Assembly: GCA_003024785.1 (NCBI GenBank)
Contig: PUQB01000435.1
Location: 148,612-212,611, forward strand
DNA length: 64,000 nucleotides
Direction of reading: 5' to 3'
Source: Selaginella tamariscina
Lineage: Eukaryota; Streptophyta; Lycopodiopsida; Selaginellales; Selaginellaceae
Shown: positions 59,300 to 64,000 of the stretch, one piece after another
How positions within the stretch are numbered: the stretch's first letter is position 1
How the letters are laid out: each line of letters opens with the position of its first letter
Notes under the pieces: generated by a model
The model's input: only the letters and a program-made list of their open reading frames with translations
Database searches by the model: none
Told to the model about the DNA's origin: nothing
Made by a program: the position numbers and the translations under genes

Positions 59300-60752
59300 A
59301 CCTTCCTTCAGAGATCACACACAATGAGCCAAAACACCACAATATCTTGGGCTTTGAACATGGAAGTGACGAACAAAGAACAATTCAGCTTCGGTTCTGA
59401 CGGGGCTAACCAGGTCGTTCGATGGTAAATGATGAAGACACCGCACAGCAAAGGCCAGGTTCATGGGGCGAGTGCAAATCTCCTGCACGGCTGCTCTAAC
59501 GGAAGTTTCTGACGCATAGCACTTGCAGCAATTCAAGTTGATACATAACATTGAATTCTCCAGTCATGGTAGCAAGTCACTCTGCAATCGGTATGCTTGT
59601 TAAAACTCATAAAACTCATATGTCGATTTATATACAATGTACACCTAACTAGTTAACATTCTAAAGCTTTATTAAATCATCAATATTAATTAGATATTAT
59701 TAAAATATTTTATATTTTATTATTATAATTTTTTAATTAAAATTAAAATTAAAATTAATTTTAGTATTAAAATATATTTTAGATCGTTATCAGATTTTAA
59801 CCTTTACGAAATTAAGTTTTCTATCTATATATAATTAGGCTGTTAGAATTCATATTCATATTTATATATCGTAAACTCACATATGTTTACAATATGTATT
59901 TTATATTAACAAAATGTTCATTCTGAATCATTAATTAATTTGTTAATTTATTTGTTAAAACTAAGTTTTGATTAACAATCTTTAAGAATAATCATAATTA
60001 TATATATGGTGAATAATTAGTTTAAACGATTTACAAATAATCCACAATCATACAAAATGTTAAACTTAATTATATGTATATTCTATATGCATACACTATA
60101 TACACAACATGTATACAGTAGGTACACAAATAAAGAGAAATCGAAAGTTGTATAAAAAAATATAATACACATTAAATCGTATTTTTTAAAACATGTAATT
60201 CATACTATCTAAAATAATATATATCTAAAAATGGATTATAATTAATGAAAAAAATATAATTAAATATATTAAATCTATCTGGCAACACCTGCCAGGAGAC
60301 ACGTGTATACTGAGGTAAAAGTTAAAAAATGAACAGCTTGGATTGAAGAAATCAACGGTTGAGAAAATACCGCGTCTAATTAATGCAAAGGACACGTGGA
60401 TACATTTTCCTTGAACCATATATATTGACAGTGAACCTAGATGTTAGGGTAAGCGCCACTCTGAAATCCCTTGTTGTGTACTCCGGAGTCCATCTGGAAA
60501 CGGTGAGGTAGCTTGCGCCAGTCAAAGAAATCCCTCGGACAGATTTCAGGTTTACTCTCTTTTTTTTTTAATCTTTCTTCTCTCTTCTCCCTCCCCATCT
60601 CTCCCTCTCTCTTTCTCTCTCTCTCACACACACACGCGCACACACATACAAACAGAATATAGTACGTTGATATTTATAATATGTAAATATATACATAATC
60701 ATATTAATTACAGTTAAGCGTGATTTGTTGAATGTGTATTTCAGAAGGAAAC
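59300..60752. other. Intergenic; AT-rich with possible leader exon
   Basis: 59300-59590 has a GC-richer stretch with a minus-strand frame (CASETSVRAAVQEICTRPMN) of unknown meaning. 59600-60400 is AT-rich. 60430-60560 (ending ATTTCAGG) may be a noncoding first exon of the next plus-strand gene, followed by a (CT)n(CA)n tract. Confidence 0.35.
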
Positions 60753-61344
60753 ATGGGGAAGACGGGACGACACAAGAAGAAGCATGTAGAAGGTAAGAAA
60801 GTCCCTTCAATCCCATTTTTGCCTTCTTTTCTCATGCTTGGCCTTATTTTTGTACTCAGCAAGGACCGAGGACAACCAAGATCTTTATTGCCCTTGTCTG
60901 CGAATGTGGACCTGTACAAAGCTGCTAAGGTCATCATCAAGAAAACCTTACTCATGTGTGCAGCCATTTTCCTTATTGATTTTATGTCAAACATGCTGGA
61001 AAAGAAGGTACCCATATGCATATTTATACATCTTTGTGTCTTACATCAACCCAACCTCTATATATATATATAATGATTTAAAACTTTTATTTATATCATG
61101 TAGATAATATCATACAGACAATTGAATCTTTTCTATTACCAATAAGCTTATAGCTTATAGTTCTTCTTTGATACAAAGAAATTTATTGTAATCTACGCAA
61201 GGTCTCTGTATACAATTAACATATAATATGAATCGTAAGACATTTATTGTGAACTTGTGCAGGCGGTGTCTTCGTGTTATTGGAGCTTGTGGTTTTTAAT
61301 ATTTTCCTCGGCTTTCAGCTTGTGTCTATTATATTCTATGTACT

Positions 61345-61388
<44 letters not shown>

Positions 61389-62670
61389 TTGTGCTATATC
61401 TTTTCCAGATTCACACGTATACCTGGAGCAGTTCGAAACTACGAACGAAAGGTAAGAACTTAGAAATAGTTATTTCTTAACGCATCAATTAACTTATGAT
61501 CATAACTGAATTCACTATATTTATCTATTTATCTATATATACTGATTTTTTTATTTTGTAGCTTAAACATCGCATTTCAGTTGATGTGGATAATCGTCCC
61601 AATTGTGCAACTTTGGTAACTAAAAACACATATATGCATGCATACACACACTTTGTTTGCATAATAGTATTATATATTATATATTTTCACTTTGATATAG
61701 TGTATGTGTAAGTACACATATATGTATACGCATTAACACATCTTTATATATGATATACTTATACATTAAATTTATATACATGTTATATTATGTATATGTT
61801 TGCATTAGTGTTTTTGAGTGTTTGTGTTCGCGCGCGCGAGCGTGCTTAATATACATTCTTACCTACAGAATGAACAAGAAGTGGTTAAAAGCGTTGAACA
61901 TAGAATTGAATCTGAGGAGGTGCTTACGAAAAACGTAAGTCTTTCATTTGTTTATTAAGTTCATTATTCCTTAATAAGCTCTGCTTTCACTCAAGCATAT
62001 ACTTATTATTATAGAAATGTAGGGACATGTTTATCTTTCTGATATAGAGCACTAATTTCAGGTGGTTTCTATGATAAACGATGAAGTGGAGAGTGATTTG
62101 GAGATAGAGGCAGTGGAAGGTCAGCATATTAAATTACAAGTAATAGTTAAATAAACTTAATATATACCGATATCCCTATGTATTGATTTAAGTAATGACT
62201 TTGCAGATGTGCCTTGTTATACCAAATATGTGAAACATGAATTATTTGTTATAATATATATACACATGCATATCGATAGGACAAAGACTATATATATGTG
62301 TGTATTTGTGCGTGTGTAATGTTAGTTTGTATATTGATGAATTTGTATCCCTGTATATGCAGATATTAATCGCTGTATTTTCTTACAGAAGAAGCGCATG
62401 AAAGGTGGATTGAGAAACTCTTACAAGTTGCTGCAATGTATAAACCTCTCTGTCGTAGTGAGGAATCAAAGATCTTGCTGGAGAATCTAATGCTTATTGC
62501 CAGAACCATGATTGGCCCCGAAAGGTTAATAAGGTAATTATTTGCTTGGACAGATCTATGTATGTATATTGTGTGTGTGCGTGAGAGAGAGAGGGGTTAG
62601 TTCACACTTTGTTTATTGCAGATTAGCGAGGCTAGTGCTGCAAAAGCTTTGTCAACTAACTCACAAAAAA
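60753..62670 (+). CDS. Unrecognised multi-exon gene
   Basis: The first exon MGKTGRHKKKHVE (60753-60792) is strongly basic. The second (60860-61006) gives EARTEDNQDL and, after a one-base break at a CCC run near 60893, LSANVDLYKAAKVIIKKTLL and FLIDFMSNMLEKK. Small further exons near 61261, 61412-61451 and 61561-61617 can be read in more than one frame. Clearer ones follow: NEQEVVKSVEHRIESEEVLT (61869-61932), VVSMINDEVESDLEIEAVE (62063-62118) and EAHERWIEKLLQVAAMYKPL, EESKILLENLMLIARTMIGP (62388-62531), then LARLVLQKLCQLTHKKQH and a stop. The protein is helical and charged, about 250 residues. Family unknown. Introns are short, several with GT tracts. Confidence 0.45.
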
Positions 62671-62686
62671 CAACACTAGAGAAGCC

Positions 62687-63053
62687 ATGAATACTGACGA
62701 ATTCAGAGATTGGAAGAAAATGTGGGCGCTGAACAAGACGTCAGAGTTTCCTTATCGTCCACTGAACGAAGATATCATGTTCGAGAGGATATTAAGCCAC
62801 CGTGAGTATATTTTAAACCTTCCATGATTAGTTAATCTTGACCGTGAATGGTTTTACAGCTCGTGTGAATACCCAAGATGTCCATTCTATTTACGACAGT
62901 TATGCGCTCGGGGTAAATCTGGATTTGTATCCACGAGTGGTCTGCAAAGACAGCAGTGATTACCAGAGTTTGACAGATGAGCACAAGATGTATTACATAT
63001 GCCACACCATTCTCCAGTATCGATATCCCGGTTTCCCTAACGGTAGCTGGTAA
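62687..63053 (+). CDS. Unrecognised 102-residue protein or last exons of preceding gene
   Basis: Two exons (62687-62801, 62860-63053) join in frame to give MNTDEFRDWKKMWALNKTSE, FPYRPLNEDIMFERILSH, VNTQDVHSIYDSYALGVNLD, YQSLTDEHKMYYICHTILQY and RYPGFPNGSW, then a stop. Its ATG lies just after the stop of the preceding frame, so a missing base could fuse the two into one gene. It is aromatic-rich and soluble with no known motif. Confidence 0.5.
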
Positions 63054-64000
63054 TTCACGTTCTACTGTTTAATGAAAGAAGCACCTTACCAGTATGTATC
63101 TGTTTCCATCTCTGCGTGCGCGTGTGTTTTAAGGCCCTTATAGCCTAAGCTTGAAGACTTGTTTAGGCTCCCAAGTTACGTTCGTCTGTCGTACGTCTTG
63201 AACTGGTCAATCTATTAATACGTAGACATACATTATACACACCTAATAGATAAACGTATACACACACAACATATGTATATTTTGCATGCTTCTGTAGCAG
63301 TCAGAGTTTATATGCAAGTGAATGTAAATAAATTTATTATACATCCATGTACAGTTGAGTATATATAGCGTGTGTAAATAGAGATGTATTTGTGTAGCCA
63401 TGCATACATATAAAAGATTTTTATTAAGCAGGTATTAGCTCGTTTTATTTTATGGAAGAACAAACATATACCCGTTTGATTTGGTAGGGTGGTAGATGAA
63501 TACGACTTAATAATATTTAATGGTGATTTAAAAATATTGTTGATGAAGCACAAAACTTATTAAATTAAGAGGTTTGAAAACTTAAAATCAAATAGTTATA
63601 ATACCCATGGAAATGTCTTTAGTAGAAAATAAGTCGAGTTCAAGTGATATAATATTCATTATTTTCAATATCAATGGTTTAAACTTTATTAATAATAAAA
63701 AGTAAAATATTTTAATAGTATCTTATGTTCAATGTAATTTTACTTACAACATAAACTTTATATTAAAATAATAATAACAATAACGAAATATTAAAAAAAT
63801 ATACTGATATCTTAGTATATATTTAAGTCCAGTGAAAGTGGCCGTAGTTAAAAAATGCTACGGATTAATAATTAACTAAATAAATAATAAGTAAATTAAT
63901 AATTAAACATTTTCGTAACATTTTTCGACTACGGGCGCCAGTTTCACTAAGTCTAAATTTATTTTGTTCATAAAATTTTGTAATTATACTTTTGTTTATA
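63054..64000. other. AT-rich 3' flank with dispersed repeat
   Basis: No gene seen. 63500-63800 resembles the noncoding repeat at 45880-46100 and 46820-46970 (AATATTTAATGGTGATTTAAAA, ATAGAAAATAAGTCGAGTTC). At 63832-63950 there is an approximate inverted arrangement AGTGAAAGTGGCCGTAGT ... ACTACGGGCGCCAGTTTCACT, which may be the ends of a small nonautonomous element. Confidence 0.45.

Noticed and set aside
62687-63053. ParB-like motif in FPYRPLNEDIMFERIL
   Set aside because: It shares only YRPLN with the fragment at 15-353. The rest does not follow the ParB pattern, so the likeness is probably chance.

Overview
This is nuclear DNA of a land plant. Evidence: a PPR protein ending in a DYW-type cytidine deaminase domain, a PORR-domain organelle RNA-binding protein, tandem family-1 UDP-glycosyltransferases, a carotenoid cleavage dioxygenase, a nuclear tRNA-Ile(AAU), TTTAGGG-type repeats, and GT-AG introns that are mostly 50-150 bases and often filled with GT, GA or AT microsatellites. 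A seed-free plant (lycophyte or bryophyte) fits best, but the sequence alone does not settle the species.

Layout. 1-14 kb is mobile DNA: a ParB-like fragment at the left edge (minus strand), two long arrays of the palindrome GGCGGGATTAATCCCGCC (1.3-2.5 kb and 9.4-10.3 kb), a microsatellite island, a hAT element with perfect ends (4319-7887, 14-base TIRs, 8-base target duplication), and a DUF7869-like gene with a DDE-type arrangement (10.4-13.6 kb). 14-22 kb is AT-rich with gene scraps. 22-44 kb is the gene-rich core: EF-hand membrane protein, DYW-PPR, PORR protein, nuclear gene for mitochondrial-type ribosomal protein uS12, Cdh1/CCS52-type APC/C activator, P-class PPR, tRNA-Ile, two small unknown genes, and a CCD1-like dioxygenase. 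44-47 kb is AT-rich. 47-51 kb holds two decayed tandem UGT genes and a PPR remnant. 59-63 kb holds small unrecognised spliced genes.

The most unusual part is 50925-58677: a 7.75-kb mobile element with a 9-base target duplication (TAGCCCTCG). It carries two divergent spliced genes: a WRKY/GCM1-finger plus MULE-like DDE transposase on the plus strand, and on the minus strand a roughly 1,000-residue protein joining an AT-hook-like/NLS region, a ParB-like motif and a beta-class (motif IV before motif I) DNA amino-methyltransferase fold. An array of CAGTCGGCATGCCGACTG palindromes lies between the two genes. Each of the three elements has its own long-palindrome array near its promoter or end, plus GAATATTC blocks that match heat-shock elements. 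I know of no described plant transposon family with this ParB-methyltransferase cargo.

Many conserved reading frames here are broken by single missing bases, usually in short homopolymers. This occurs even in genes that should be essential (uS12, Cdh1). Part of the apparent decay may therefore be assembly error, so frameshifts alone are not treated as proof of a pseudogene.
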